Shown here in pieces: positions 1-8,245 of a DNA stretch of 64,000 nucleotides. Origin of the DNA: Mesorhizobium sp. AR10 (lineage in GTDB: Bacteria > Pseudomonadota > Alphaproteobacteria > Rhizobiales > Rhizobiaceae); assembly GCF_024746795.1 (NCBI RefSeq), contig NZ_CP080524.1, forward strand, positions 4,566,001-4,630,000, written 5' to 3'. The translations under genes and the position numbers were made by a program. Below the pieces are notes generated by a model. It was given only the letters and a program-made list of their open reading frames with translations. It did not search any database and was not told the DNA's origin. How positions within the stretch are numbered: position 1 is the stretch's first letter; each line of letters begins with the position of its first letter.

Positions 1-665
1 ACGCCGGAGGGCACAACGGCGTTCTGGCGGGCGATCGCCGTCAGCACTTCGTCGAGGTTGAGCTTGAGATTGGCGAGCTTCTGGGGTGAGAAGCTGAGAT
101 AGATCTTCTCGTCCTGGTCGCCAAAAATCTCGACCTTGCCGACATCGGACGAACGCAGGAACTCGGTCCGCGCCGTCTCGGCGAAATCGCGGGCCTCTCG
201 CGGCGCGAAGCCGTCGTAGGTGATCCCGTAGATGACGCCGAAGACGTCGCCAAACTCGTCGTTGAAGAAGGGGCCGATCACGCCAGGGGGAAGCGTCGCC
301 TGAACGTCGCTGACCTTCTTGCGGACCTGGTACCAGATGTCGTCGAGCTCGCCCTTTGGCGTCGACTCCTTGAGGTAGACGAAAATCGTTGCCTGGCCGG
401 GTTTGGTGTAGCTCTTGAGGTAATCCAGCTTGGGAGTTTCTTCGAGCTTCTTCTCCAGCCTGTCGGTCACCTGCGTGAGCATATCGGCCGCGGTGGCCCC
501 GGGCCAGACCGCCTGGACCACCATGGTTTGCACGGTGAAGTCCGGATCCTCCTGCCGACCGAGTCGCTCATAGGCGCTGATGCCACCGATGACGCAGACG
601 AGCATGAGGAATACGACGATGGCCCGGTTGTGGACGGCCCATTCTGAAAGATTAAAGCGTGTCAT
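1..665 (-). CDS. RND efflux permease, N-terminal part (cut by window edge)
   Basis: The reading frame is open from an ATG at 665 to the window edge (221 codons). It begins MTRFNLSEWAVHNRAIVVF, a cytoplasmic segment leading into the first membrane helix, as in AcrB/MexB-type proton-driven exporters. It continues with the family-typical stretch ISAYERLGRQEDPDFTVQTM and the start of the porter domain (PGATAADMLTQVTDRLEKKL). Full proteins are about 1,030 residues, so roughly four fifths lies outside. The start codon overlaps the stop of the upstream adaptor gene by one base, so the two are translated as a pair and should form an inner-membrane efflux complex. No outer-membrane TolC-type gene is visible. 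The substrate cannot be read from this fragment. Confidence 0.93.
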   Translation of the reverse strand, partial: MTRFNLSEWAVHNRAIVVFLMLVCVIGGISAYERLGRQEDPDFTVQTMVVQAVWPGATAADMLTQVTDRLEKKLEETPKLDYLKSYTKPGQATIFVYLKESTPKGELDDIWYQVRKKVSDVQATLPPGVIGPFFNDEFGDVFGVIYGITYDGFAPREARDFAETARTEFLRSSDVGKVEIFGDQDEKIYLSFSPQKLANLKLNLDEVLTAIARQNAVVPSG

Positions 666-1747
666 CACTCCACCTCCGTCTCAGCGTTGACCAACTCACC
701 GTCTGCTAGCGAATTGACGCCGGCGGTCACGACCTTCTCTCCTGCCGAAAGCCCGTGGCTGACCACGACGGAGTCCGTATCGAATTGAAGCAGCTGGACG
801 TTCCGGCGCTGAACCTTGCCGTCACCGCCAATCACCCAGACCTGCGGCTCGTCTCCGGACTGCAGCAGTGCGGTCGGGGGTAGCGTGGTGACCTCCTGGC
901 CTCCTTCGCTTTCGACGCGGCCTACGACGACTGCCCCCAGCCGCATCTCTGGTGGCGGCGAAGCCAGCGCCACCTTCACCTGATAAGTGCCGGTCGTGCT
1001 ATCGGCCTCGGGGGAAATCTCGCGGATCGTGCCGGTGACTGCGATATCGGGCCGGCCCTGGATCGAAACGTTCACCGCCATGCCGAGCTTTGCCCCGGTG
1101 ATGTCTGCGCCGGCGACAGCGAACACCGCCTCGCGCGCGTCATTTCGGGAGACTTCGACAACCATCTGGCCCGCGACGACGACCTGACCGGGGTCCGCCG
1201 CCGTTGCCGTCACGATGCCGTCGTCGGGTGCAAGCAGCTGCGTGTAGCCGAGCTGGTTTTGAGCGATGCGGAGATTGGCTTCGGCCGCCTGGACCGCGGC
1301 TTGTGCGCTCTGCAGCGACTTCAGCGCCTCGTCGTACTGGGAACGGGTGGAAAAGCCCTTGCCGAGCAGAATGCGGAAGCGTTCCTCCTGGGCCACGACC
1401 TGGACGAGCGTGGCCTTGGCCGCCGTGAGGTCGGCCTCCGCGGCGGTCACCTTGTTGCGGTAATCGACGGCACTGAGCTCAGCGAGCTTCTGACCTTTCT
1501 TAACGATGGCGCCTATGTCGACATCGCGCGAGATGACTCGGCCGCCGACGTCGAAGCCGACGTCGCTGACATAACGCGACTGGACGCGACCGGCGCCCTC
1601 CGCCACCGTGGCGAGCTTGTGAGGCGTCACCACCACTGCCCGCGCCTGCCGCGGTGCTGCTGATGCTGTATTCTCTTCTTCGGAACAGCCAGCAAGACAA
1701 AGGCCGGCGACACAGACACAAAGGAATTTGCCGTACGATAGGCGCAT
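665..1747 (-). CDS. RND efflux periplasmic adaptor (HlyD/AcrA family lipoprotein)
   Basis: This is the adaptor linking the RND pump to an outer-membrane channel. The ATG at 1747 was chosen over an upstream ATG at 1837 because it gives a clean lipoprotein signal: a hydrophobic stretch ending LCLAGC, with the lipid-carrying cysteine at residue 21. Then follow the biotinyl-lipoyl half-motif (VGGRVISRDVDIGAIVKKGQKL), a long coiled-coil hairpin rich in alanine and glutamine (roughly residues 100-165), the second lipoyl half (LLAPDDGIVTATAADPGQVV) and beta-barrel/membrane-proximal domains. Length (360 aa) is normal. A promoter-operator lies upstream at 1831-1896, apart from the neighbouring ketone-body operon, so the pair probably has its own transcript under the same TetR-type control. 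Confidence 0.92.
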   Translation of the reverse strand: MRLSYGKFLCVCVAGLCLAGCSEEENTASAAPRQARAVVVTPHKLATVAEGAGRVQSRYVSDVGFDVGGRVISRDVDIGAIVKKGQKLAELSAVDYRNKVTAAEADLTAAKATLVQVVAQEERFRILLGKGFSTRSQYDEALKSLQSAQAAVQAAEANLRIAQNQLGYTQLLAPDDGIVTATAADPGQVVVAGQMVVEVSRNDAREAVFAVAGADITGAKLGMAVNVSIQGRPDIAVTGTIREISPEADSTTGTYQVKVALASPPPEMRLGAVVVGRVESEGGQEVTTLPPTALLQSGDEPQVWVIGGDGKVQRRNVQLLQFDTDSVVVSHGLSAGEKVVTAGVNSLADGELVNAETEVE

Positions 1748-1830
1748 GAAAGCCTCCGCTCGAAAGGATCGAGGTTGCAGGGAATGATTGATGAAGAAAC
1801 TCCGGCTTAGCGGCCGAGGTTCGATTTCAT

Positions 1831-1896
1831 TTTGCACTTATATGTCAAATCGACCATATAGTCAATATGAGAATCATACAATTGTGCTATGCAAAA
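1831..1896 (-). promoter_or_regulatory. Promoter-operator box A (copy of a five-member set)
   Basis: Read on the minus strand, a sigma-70-like TTGACT and TATAAG are separated by 17 bases, and the near-palindrome GACCATATAGTC fills the spacer. About 65 bases align with box B at 4929-5000, including the stretch that serves as ribosome binding site of the TetR gene there (GCAAAAAGG), although no regulator gene follows here. It should drive the efflux pair. Confidence 0.75.
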
Positions 1897-1970
1897 AGGT
1901 AAGACGAGTAGCGGAGATCGATCCTAGATAAGGACGGAGGCGCGCGATGAGACGCGCGTCTCCGAACCCG

Positions 1971-2801
1971 CTACTGCATGAACCATCCGTGGCTGACCAC
2001 CATCGACTGGCCGGTCAGCGCGTTCGATGGGAATGCCGCCAGGAACAGCGCTGCTTCCGCAACGTCCTGGACGGTCGTGAACTCGCCGTCGACCGTCTCC
2101 TTCAGCATCATGGTCTTGACCACGTCCGCCTCGGAGAGTCCCAGCTCGCGCGCCTGTTCGGGGATCTGCTTCTCGACGAGCGGCGTCAGCACAAACCCGG
2201 GGCATATCACGTTGGCGCGCACGCCGTGCGCGGCCCCCTCCTTCGCCACGACCTTCGCCAGGCCAACGAGGCCGTGCTTGGCGGTGACGTAAGGAGCCTT
2301 GAGCGGCGACGCCTCCTTGGAATGCACGGATCCCATATAGATGATGCAGCCGCTGTTCTGGCTGTACATCTGCCGCAATGCTGCACGGGTCGTCAGGAAG
2401 GCCCCATCGAGGTGGATGGAAAGCAGCTTCCGCCATTTCGCGAATTCGAACTCCACGATCGGCGCCACGATCTGGACGCCGGCGTTGCTGACCAGGATGT
2501 CGAGGCGCCCGAAGGTTTCGATCGCCTGCGCCATTCCGCTTTCCACCTGCTCCTCGCTGCTGACATCCATGCCAACCCCGAGCGAGCGTTTACCCATCGG
2601 ATCGATCTCGGACGCGGCTTTTTGCGCAGCGTTCTGATCAAGATCAGCGATGACCACCTTTGCGCCCTCGCGGGCGAAGCTAATCGCAATCTCTTTGCCG
2701 ATGCCGCTCGCGGCTCCGGTGATCACCGCCACCTTGTCGAGAAGCCGGCCACCGCCGCTACCGACCCGCTGGTTCGACAAGACTTCACTTTGCAAATTCA
2801 T
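1971..2801 (-). CDS. bdhA: 3-hydroxybutyrate dehydrogenase (short-chain dehydrogenase)
   Basis: This enzyme oxidises (R)-3-hydroxybutyrate to acetoacetate with NAD. The ATG at 2801 follows AGGAAG at good spacing and overlaps the end of the decarboxylase gene by 17 bases. The Rossmann signature [12 protein letters not shown] lies at about residues 26-37, NAG follows the fourth strand, and the catalytic serine and YxxxK (APYVTAKHG) are present. The C-terminus [14 protein letters not shown] is characteristic of the 3-hydroxybutyrate dehydrogenase branch and is the main reason for the specific call. At 276 aa it is slightly longer than the usual 260 because of the N-terminus. Its place directly after acetoacetate decarboxylase supports a ketone-body route from 3-hydroxybutyrate to acetoacetate to acetone. 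A different SDR substrate remains possible. Confidence 0.88.
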   Translation of the reverse strand: MNLQSEVLSNQRVGSGGGRLLDKVAVITGAASGIGKEIAISFAREGAKVVIADLDQNAAQKAASEIDPMGKRSLGVGMDVSSEEQVESGMAQAIETFGRLDILVSNAGVQIVAPIVEFEFAKWRKLLSIHLDGAFLTTRAALRQMYSQNSGCIIYMGSVHSKEASPLKAPYVTAKHGLVGLAKVVAKEGAAHGVRANVICPGFVLTPLVEKQIPEQARELGLSEADVVKTMMLKETVDGEFTTVQDVAEAALFLAAFPSNALTGQSMVVSHGWFMQ

Positions 2802-3570
2802 GGATTCTTCCTTTCTGATGGTGAGGCTCGGCTTCCGCGAGATAGTCATGCACGACCTTCCCGAGCGCCAGCGTGAGGTCGGCGACGATGTGTACGGCCG
2901 AGACAATTTCCAGAACCGGCAGCTCGGCAACCGGGGCCAGGGCGTGGGACCAGAGGTTCAGAGCTGCCGGGCCGGTCCAGGCGCCCTGCAGATTGATTTC
3001 CTCCAAGCGGTATTCCACGAGTTCGCAGATGCGCGGCGTGCCGTCGACATGCGGGATGATTTTGAGGAGGAAGTTCGGTTCGGCGAGCGAGGCCTTCACG
3101 CTCGCGAGGTCGGCGGCTCGGTGCTTGTAGCCCATCGTACCGGTCGCAACGCGGACCGGGCCGTAGTCGAGCGTGCCCACCAGGGTGTCCGTCTCCGTTC
3201 GGAGCGTCGGACTTGCGAGCTTCTTGGGAAAGCCCCAAAGCTCACGTCCGCCGGCAATCGGCGGGTGGTCGTTGAGAAACATGCAGTGGGTGTAGCTGCC
3301 CTTGCGTCCGCGAAACGAGACTGGGATGACTTGTCCGCTTTCCGTGTAGTCGCCGAAGCCCGTCGAGTCCGGCATGCGAATGAACTCGAATTTCACGAGC
3401 GGCTCGCGTACCTGAAGTGGCTCCGGCACCAGGTCGCGCAGCTTCTGCGGATCGGTCCGATATGTGATGATCAGATACTCCCGGTTTCGGAAGCGATATG
3501 GCCCGACCGGATAGGCCGGGCTGGTCAGGGGCATGGCGAAAGCTCTCGCCCGGACGGTGTCTTGGTGCAT
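2785..3570 (-). CDS. adc: Acetoacetate decarboxylase
   Basis: This enzyme decarboxylates acetoacetate to acetone and CO2 through a Schiff base on lysine. The family core [15 protein letters not shown] contains the paired lysines, the second supplying the pKa shift known from the clostridial enzyme. The downstream [25 protein letters not shown] stretch, in shortened form, also fits the family. The start at 3570 ([14 protein letters not shown]) gives 261 aa, a usual length; upstream in-frame sequence has no family character. The gene lies between the patatin gene (112 bases upstream) and bdhA (17-base overlap), so translation of the last two is probably coupled. Some family members act on other beta-keto acids, so acetoacetate is inferred from the neighbour. 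Confidence 0.92.
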   Translation of the reverse strand: MHQDTVRARAFAMPLTSPAYPVGPYRFRNREYLIITYRTDPQKLRDLVPEPLQVREPLVKFEFIRMPDSTGFGDYTESGQVIPVSFRGRKGSYTHCMFLNDHPPIAGGRELWGFPKKLASPTLRTETDTLVGTLDYGPVRVATGTMGYKHRAADLASVKASLAEPNFLLKIIPHVDGTPRICELVEYRLEEINLQGAWTGPAALNLWSHALAPVAELPVLEIVSAVHIVADLTLALGKVVHDYLAEAEPHHQKGRIHEFAK

Positions 3571-3682
3571 GTCTGAAATTCCTTTGGGCTGGCTGGATCG
3601 AGCGGTTCGTTTGCGTTCAGGAGAAGCCAGGTCGCCTTCGCGACCGGCAGGGGACGTCAGTCGTCTTTGCGGTGGCTGACCT

Positions 3683-4855
3683 CTATTCCCGCCCGTCGAT
3701 GGCAAGGTCATAGGTGCTGACCCCGTCCAGATTGTCAGGCCGACTCAGTGCCTCAGGATGGCGCAATGTGCGAACGGCATCGAAGTAACCGGCCCGCCAA
3801 TGCTCCTCCATCGACAAGCGCGAGAACTCGTAGTCCTTCGAGTGGTCTTCATACTGTTTTGCGCGGTAGATGAGGTGCACGAGCTTGTAGACCTTGTGGT
3901 CTGCAATCCCGCCCAGCATTCTTGCCTCTTCGCTGGCGAGCAAGTCGGCCGGCAGCTTCGAAAGCAGGCTGGCGAGAGCGTGCCGGGCGCGCTGGTACTG
4001 CTTGAACTGGTCGGTATGGGCGCGCGTGCGGCTCGAATACTGGATGTCTTTTTGCCGCGCCGCGACGTCGGCCAGGTTGCGGGGAATCTCACCGCGCGCG
4101 CTCCACAGGTCGACCTGGAAGGCAATCGTGTCTTGCCGCGTCCCGTGCTCGACGACCCACTGCAGCGGCGTGTTGGAAACGAGGCCGCCGTCCCAGTAGA
4201 GCTCGCCCTCGATCTCGACCGCAGGGAAGCCAGGCGGAAGCGAGCCGCTGGCCATCACGTGCTCGGGCCGGATCGTATGCGTCTTATTGTCGAAGTAGAC
4301 GAGATTTCCTGTCCGCACGTTCACCGCGCCGACACTGAAACGCATGCCGCCCGCGTTGATCCGGTCGAAGTCCACAAGCCGCTCCAGAGTGCTCTTCAGG
4401 CGGCTGGTGTCGTAGAAGCTTGTACCTTGGAGCGAGCCATCCGAGTGCAGCCAAGGCGCGGGCTGCCGCAGGCTGAAGAAGCCTGGGGCGCCGGCGACGA
4501 GCGCGCAGGCTGCACTGAATTGATTGAAGAGCGCGCGCGGCAGATTGCCCTTCGGAGCAAGAGCGTCTGCGGCGGCAGTCCAGTCGAGAAGCGGATTGGC
4601 AGTGATCTCGCGCCAGAAGGTCCGCAGCTTCGCAACCCGTTCGGCCGGCTCGTTTCCAGCGATGATCGCGGAGTTGATGGCACCAATGGAGACGCCGGCA
4701 ACCCAATCTGGATGAATGTCGGCTTCCGCAAGGGCTTCGTAGACGCCAGCCTGGTAGACTCCAAGTGCCCCGCCGCCTTGCAGCACCAACGCAATGCATT
4801 CGAAAGGGAGACGCCGTTCCGCCGTTCGGAAATCCTTCTGGGACTGAAAGTTCAT
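3683..4855 (-). CDS. Patatin-like phospholipase with DUF3734 tail
   Basis: This is a serine-aspartate lipid acyl hydrolase. The N-terminal patatin domain shows the oxyanion loop [15 protein letters not shown], the nucleophile elbow GVSIG and the DGG carrying the catalytic aspartate ([12 protein letters not shown]). The C-terminal ~110 residues ([16 protein letters not shown] onward) match the DUF3734 extension common in rhizobial and actinobacterial patatins. The start at 4855 (MNFQSQKDF) was preferred over 4921 because the upstream residues lie inside the promoter region. No signal peptide is visible, so it probably acts in the cytoplasm or on the inner membrane face. It is the first gene of the operon with adc and bdhA and is transcribed from box B. 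Release of 3-hydroxyacyl chains for the following enzymes is plausible but inferred. Confidence 0.9.
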   Translation of the reverse strand: MNFQSQKDFRTAERRLPFECIALVLQGGGALGVYQAGVYEALAEADIHPDWVAGVSIGAINSAIIAGNEPAERVAKLRTFWREITANPLLDWTAAADALAPKGNLPRALFNQFSAACALVAGAPGFFSLRQPAPWLHSDGSLQGTSFYDTSRLKSTLERLVDFDRINAGGMRFSVGAVNVRTGNLVYFDNKTHTIRPEHVMASGSLPPGFPAVEIEGELYWDGGLVSNTPLQWVVEHGTRQDTIAFQVDLWSARGEIPRNLADVAARQKDIQYSSRTRAHTDQFKQYQRARHALASLLSKLPADLLASEEARMLGGIADHKVYKLVHLIYRAKQYEDHSKDYEFSRLSMEEHWRAGYFDAVRTLRHPEALSRPDNLDGVSTYDLAIDGRE

Positions 4856-4928
4856 CGAATGCTTTCCTTCTAACCGAGCGTGACCTCGCGGCCCTTCGCC
4901 GTCCGCATCGCGACCGTTCAATTTTCAA

Positions 4929-5000
4929 TTTGCACTTATATGTCAAAACGACTATATGGTCAATATGAGAATTGCGTAATGGTGCAATGCAAAAAGGACA
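4929..5000. promoter_or_regulatory. Promoter-operator box B, divergent patatin operon / TetR
   Basis: On the minus strand TTGACC and TATAAG are spaced 17 bases apart, with GACTATATGGTC between them; this is the patatin operon promoter. On the plus strand the same block precedes the TetR gene at 5007 and ends in its ribosome binding site AAAAAGGA. The palindrome therefore sits where one bound repressor would block both directions. Homologous boxes lie at 1831, 6897, 8156 and 9594. Confidence 0.78.
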
Positions 5001-5006
5001 TGACGC

Positions 5007-5600
5007 ATGGCAAAAGTTGATGTGGCGCGCAGGGCGGAGATAGGGCGTGAGAAGCGGGCGCGGACGCGTGCGCAGATCATGGAAGCAGGCGCGACGCTCC
5101 TTGGGGGGCGTACGCACGAGGCGGTTACGGTGGATGCTGTGGTCGAGGCTGCGGGCGTTGCCAAGGGGACCTTCTACTGCCATTTCAAGAGCATCGGAGA
5201 TCTGGCCGCTGCGGTGGGGGCCGGGCTCAGTCAGAGCTTTGATGAGCTGCTGTCGCCTGCGAGGCTCGAGCGGCGGGATCCGATTGAGCGCCTCTCTTTC
5301 GCGTTCATGAAATTCCTGGAGAGAGCGAGCGCGGACACGGTCTGGGCCCGCCTTGTTATTCAGAGCTCGCAATCACCCATTGAGTTCGGCATAGGGGTTC
5401 GCGCGAACCTCAAGGCGGACATCGAGGAAGCGATCGCTCAGGGCCGAGTGAGCGTGCGCGACGTTGAGTTGGCAGCCGACATCGCAATTGGAATATGGCT
5501 GGAGGTGACGCGCGGAATTATTGCGCGAGGTCCCCGGCCCGAAACGACTAGCCAAGCGCTCGACGCAACGCTTCGAGCTCTCGGCCTCGGTCAGCGCTGA
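5007..5600 (+). CDS. TetR-family transcriptional regulator (A)
   Basis: This is a one-component repressor. The N-terminal helix-turn-helix is clear: AQIMEAGATLLGG, then VTVDAVVEAAGVAKGTFYCHF, ending in the usual recognition helix. The rest (197 aa in total) is a helical ligand domain with no recognisable pocket motif. The basic start MAKVDVARRAEIGREKRARTR is shared almost word for word with the second TetR at 7430-8131 (MANINPARRAEIGREKRARTR), so the two are recent paralogues and may read related operators. The gene is divergent from the patatin-adc-bdhA operon across box B, the standard layout for self-regulation plus control of the neighbour. The ligand may be a lipid or ketone-type compound; that is inference only. 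Confidence 0.92.
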   Translation: MAKVDVARRAEIGREKRARTRAQIMEAGATLLGGRTHEAVTVDAVVEAAGVAKGTFYCHFKSIGDLAAAVGAGLSQSFDELLSPARLERRDPIERLSFAFMKFLERASADTVWARLVIQSSQSPIEFGIGVRANLKADIEEAIAQGRVSVRDVELAADIAIGIWLEVTRGIIARGPRPETTSQALDATLRALGLGQR

Positions 5601-5676
5601 ATAGGGTTGGATAAAGCGTCCCGGCCGGACGCATGTTTTGATGAATAACGCACCGTCGCAACGTCTCGACTGTGTG

Positions 5677-6699
5677 TCAGGGCAGCAGCAGCACGCGCCC
5701 CGGCTGTCTTTTCCTGACGTGGTCGAAAGCCAAGCCTGCTGCGGCGAGCGGCTTGCACAGCCCGATCGGGAGGCTGACATGGTTGTGTTCAACGAACTGG
5801 CGCAAATCATCCAGTGCTGCCTTGTCCGGCTTGAAGAGGACCCATGCGTAATTGCTAACGCCCTTCGGCAGCGCGCGTCGGTGATCCTTCTTTTGCGAGA
5901 TTGTCCTTAGCATACCGCGTAGCCAGCCAAGCCGGTCGAAGTTCCCTAACATTGGGTGCACGGTGGTTGCGTGGCCGAGCGCACCGTCGCGCAGACAGCC
6001 GGTCAACGCGAGATCATCTTCCCAGGTGGCGAAGTTGAGCGTTGCGTCGAAAGAGCGCGACAGGGAGACGAACAGCTCCTCTGTTCGCTCGACCACCTCG
6101 GTGGCACCCGCCTCAAGACACACCTTGCTGTTTGACTTCCGGGCAATCGCCGTAACTCTCGCGCCCCATGAGGAGAGCATCTGCGTTGCTAACGTTCCTA
6201 GTGCGCCGGCCGCACCGTGGACCAGCACACTTTTTCTGACAGCGTTCTCGCGGGTAAGGCCCGCTCCGCGTACGGCGAGCCACATCGTCGTGAAGCTGTA
6301 GGGAATTGCGGCGAGCGCATGAAGGTCCCGATCCCCAGGGGCGGCCAGCATGTGGACAGCTTTGACCAACACGTGGCTGGCGTGGGCCCCTTCCGCGGAA
6401 GGGGGCTTCACTCCGTAAACCAGGTCGCCGGTCTTGAAGGTCGACACCCCTGAGCCCACGGCGGTCACGATGCCCGCGAGGTCGTTGCCGAGGATCAAAG
6501 GAAACTTGCCGGCTCCCAACAGCGACAGCAGCCTACGGCCGTAGCCTTCGGAGCGGCGCACATCAATCGGGTTGACCGAAGCTGCGGTCACCGCGACTTC
6601 GATTTCATCTGCGGCCGGCCTTCGCCTAGTAAATTGCCGAACCGTAAATCCGCCCGAGCCGCCAGGCCCGAGGCACAGAGCTGCAGCGCCTGTCGTCAT
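5677..6699 (-). CDS. Zinc-free medium-chain NAD(P)H oxidoreductase (quinone reductase-like)
   Basis: This is an MDR-superfamily enzyme of the quinone oxidoreductase / RTN4IP1-like branch. It has a GroES-like N-terminal domain (VNPIDVRRSEGYGR, LILGNDLAGIVTAVGSGV) without the zinc-binding cysteine cluster. The Rossmann domain shows VLVHGAAGALGTLATQML, and a basic residue follows the second strand (TAIARKSNSK), suggesting NADPH. Length (340 aa) is normal. The ATG at 6699 overlaps the stop of a short upstream frame (ATGA). The gene is transcribed from box C and so probably belongs to the TetR regulon; convergent with TetR A. The substrate could be an enone or quinone and is not defined by sequence. 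Confidence 0.88.
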   Translation of the reverse strand: MTTGAAALCLGPGGSGGFTVRQFTRRRPAADEIEVAVTAASVNPIDVRRSEGYGRRLLSLLGAGKFPLILGNDLAGIVTAVGSGVSTFKTGDLVYGVKPPSAEGAHASHVLVKAVHMLAAPGDRDLHALAAIPYSFTTMWLAVRGAGLTRENAVRKSVLVHGAAGALGTLATQMLSSWGARVTAIARKSNSKVCLEAGATEVVERTEELFVSLSRSFDATLNFATWEDDLALTGCLRDGALGHATTVHPMLGNFDRLGWLRGMLRTISQKKDHRRALPKGVSNYAWVLFKPDKAALDDLRQFVEHNHVSLPIGLCKPLAAAGLAFDHVRKRQPGRVLLLP

Positions 6700-6857
6700 G
6701 CCCTGGACCTCGCTGCCTTGCCGAGGTCGGCGCCGTCACACTCCAACACCTCCGATTTGAATGCACACCGTTCGAGGGCGCGCTGCAACTGAGATGCAAG
6801 CCCGTGGAACCGGGTGCGGAGCACGTGCGACCCTGGAGCTTCAATTACGATTGTCAC
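6696..6857 (-). CDS. Possible 53-aa leader protein upstream of the oxidoreductase
   Basis: A short frame starts at GTG 6857, eight bases after AGGAAG, and stops in an ATGA overlap with the oxidoreductase start. It begins VTIVIEAPGSHVLRTRFHG, contains two cysteines and ends basic. It lies between promoter box C and the oxidoreductase, so it must be in the transcript. I recognise no family. It could be a coupling peptide or the worn end of a former gene; the good ribosome site and four-base overlap favour translation. Confidence 0.45.
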   Translation of the reverse strand: MTIVIEAPGSHVLRTRFHGLASQLQRALERCAFKSEVLECDGADLGKAARSRA

Positions 6858-6896
6858 TAGCTTTTCTTCCTTCTGGCAAAGGCCACGGGATACGAT

Positions 6897-6936
6897 TTTG
6901 TACCTTATAGTCAAAACGACTAAATAGTCAATATTA
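6897..6936 (-). promoter_or_regulatory. Promoter-operator box C
   Basis: On the minus strand TTGACT and TATAAG are spaced 16 bases apart with GACTATTTAGTC in the spacer. This is the same arrangement as boxes A and B and lies about 40 bases before the GTG of the small frame and 200 before the oxidoreductase. Confidence 0.72.
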
Positions 6937-7429
6937 AATGAACAGTGGCGTGAATTCAATGGCTGCGTGGCAGCACACGTGGCGCTTCGAGAGAAAGGCG
7001 AAGCCGAATGGCGGCCAATCTCATTCGCGTTGAGACAGGGGCGGGTGCAAAGAAGCGTTTGTTCTGGGGTGTGTATTCGCGCCGCTTGTGGTGATAGCTC
7101 CAGCTCACAATCAAGGGGACGGTGTGACCGGGCGACAGAACTTGAGCTGTCGTATTCAAGCCTGCCGAGGCAATCTCGGAATTGTCCACCTTCGCCAACG
7201 TCGATCTCGGATGTACTCTTCACCGTCACGCCGAGCGGCTGCGCGCTGCGAGTGCCCCCCGCACTTGCGGCGCTTACTTTTTTACTTTGGCTACTGCTCG
7301 AGCGCCCGTTGGAACGGCGCCCGCCGCACTTTGATGACCGGATATACGCCCAGATCCGGAGTCGCGCCAAAGCACCCAATCTCGACGACAGATAACGGAA
7401 ATCGCCGCGGAAGGGGCGTCAGTCCAAAG
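6937..7429. other. Gene-free spacer
   Basis: About 490 bases between box C and the second TetR gene. Open frames on both strands here are arginine/serine rich, lack ribosome sites and resemble no family. A short minus-strand stretch near 7300-7400 reads VVEIGCFGATPDLGVYP and could be a worn gene end, but it is too short to call. Confidence 0.5.
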
Positions 7430-8131
7430 TCAGGCCCCGCTTCTTGCCGCACCTGGGCGCTGAGACTTCCGTTGCCGCGGCCCATCAGGCATTGCCCCGT
7501 CGGCAGATGTAGACAAGCGCGCAAGGACCGACTTCGCATCCCGGGCATTGAGGCCGATTGCGCGCAGGATGGCGCTTATGGCCGCGTCACGATCGAGCGA
7601 CGACAGCCTGCGCTCGCCGAGCGCGCGCATGAGCTGGAGCATGATCCCAACGACGATCTCCAGGTTCAGCTCAGCGGATGCCCCACTGCCCGGCAAGCTC
7701 TTCGAGAACTGTTGCAGGTCTTCGAAAATCCTGCTGCGGAGGAGCTCGCCACCCTTGGGGTCTGCCGCCGCCATCCTGGCGACAAGGCTGGCCCATCGAG
7801 GATCAATGAGCGCCTTGTCGATGAATGAGCTGCACCCGAACGCAATCCGAAGGGCAGGATCGTCGAGTGAGAGCCGGTCGGACTGCAGCATTTCGTCGAA
7901 AGATTGGACCAGTTCCTCCGCGACCGCCGCCGTCAAACCGTCTAGGCCATCGAAATGAACGTAGAACGTACCCTTGGCGACGCCGGCCTCCCTCACCACA
8001 TCGTCGACTGTTACCGATTCCACGGCCTGTCTGGCGAACAACGAGTTGGCCGCGGCAACGAGCTCTGCACGGGTTCGCGCGCGCTTTTCGCGCCCAATTT
8101 CAGCTCTACGCGCGGGATTAATGTTCGCCAT
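7430..8131 (-). CDS. TetR-family transcriptional regulator (B)
   Basis: This regulator is paralogous to TetR A. The basic leader and helix-turn-helix (VTVDDVVREAGVAKGTFYVHF) are nearly the same, then the ligand domains diverge. It is 233 aa, longer than its paralogue, because the last ~35 residues (SADGAMPDGPRQRKSQRPG onward) are low-complexity and basic; this may be a tail read into former non-coding sequence. The start at 8131 aligns exactly with the start of TetR A. The gene sits between boxes C and D, so it probably controls itself through D. The two proteins may compete for or share the five boxes; the sequence alone cannot decide. Confidence 0.9.
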   Translation of the reverse strand: MANINPARRAEIGREKRARTRAELVAAANSLFARQAVESVTVDDVVREAGVAKGTFYVHFDGLDGLTAAVAEELVQSFDEMLQSDRLSLDDPALRIAFGCSSFIDKALIDPRWASLVARMAAADPKGGELLRSRIFEDLQQFSKSLPGSGASAELNLEIVVGIMLQLMRALGERRLSSLDRDAAISAILRAIGLNARDAKSVLARLSTSADGAMPDGPRQRKSQRPGAARSGA

Positions 8132-8155
8132 CAGTGGCCCTATCTCCGGTTACGA

Positions 8156-8190
8156 ATTGCACATTAGGTCATATTGACCGCAACGACCAG
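8156..8190 (-). promoter_or_regulatory. Operator box D (diverged copy)
   Basis: The segment directly upstream of TetR B aligns with boxes A and B over TTGCAC, GTCA and GACC elements, with GGTCATATTGACC forming an inverted repeat. It is the most diverged of the five and lacks the clean promoter spacing, so it may act only as an operator for self-control. Confidence 0.5.
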
Positions 8191-8245
8191 GCGCAATTGT
8201 TAGCCCCTGTCGTTCGTTTGGTCGTAGCCAGTCTACACAGATATC

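Noticed and set aside
7088..7828. Long plus-strand frame across the TetR B gene
   Set aside because: Arginine/serine-rich translation antisense to a clear TetR gene; no ribosome site or family.
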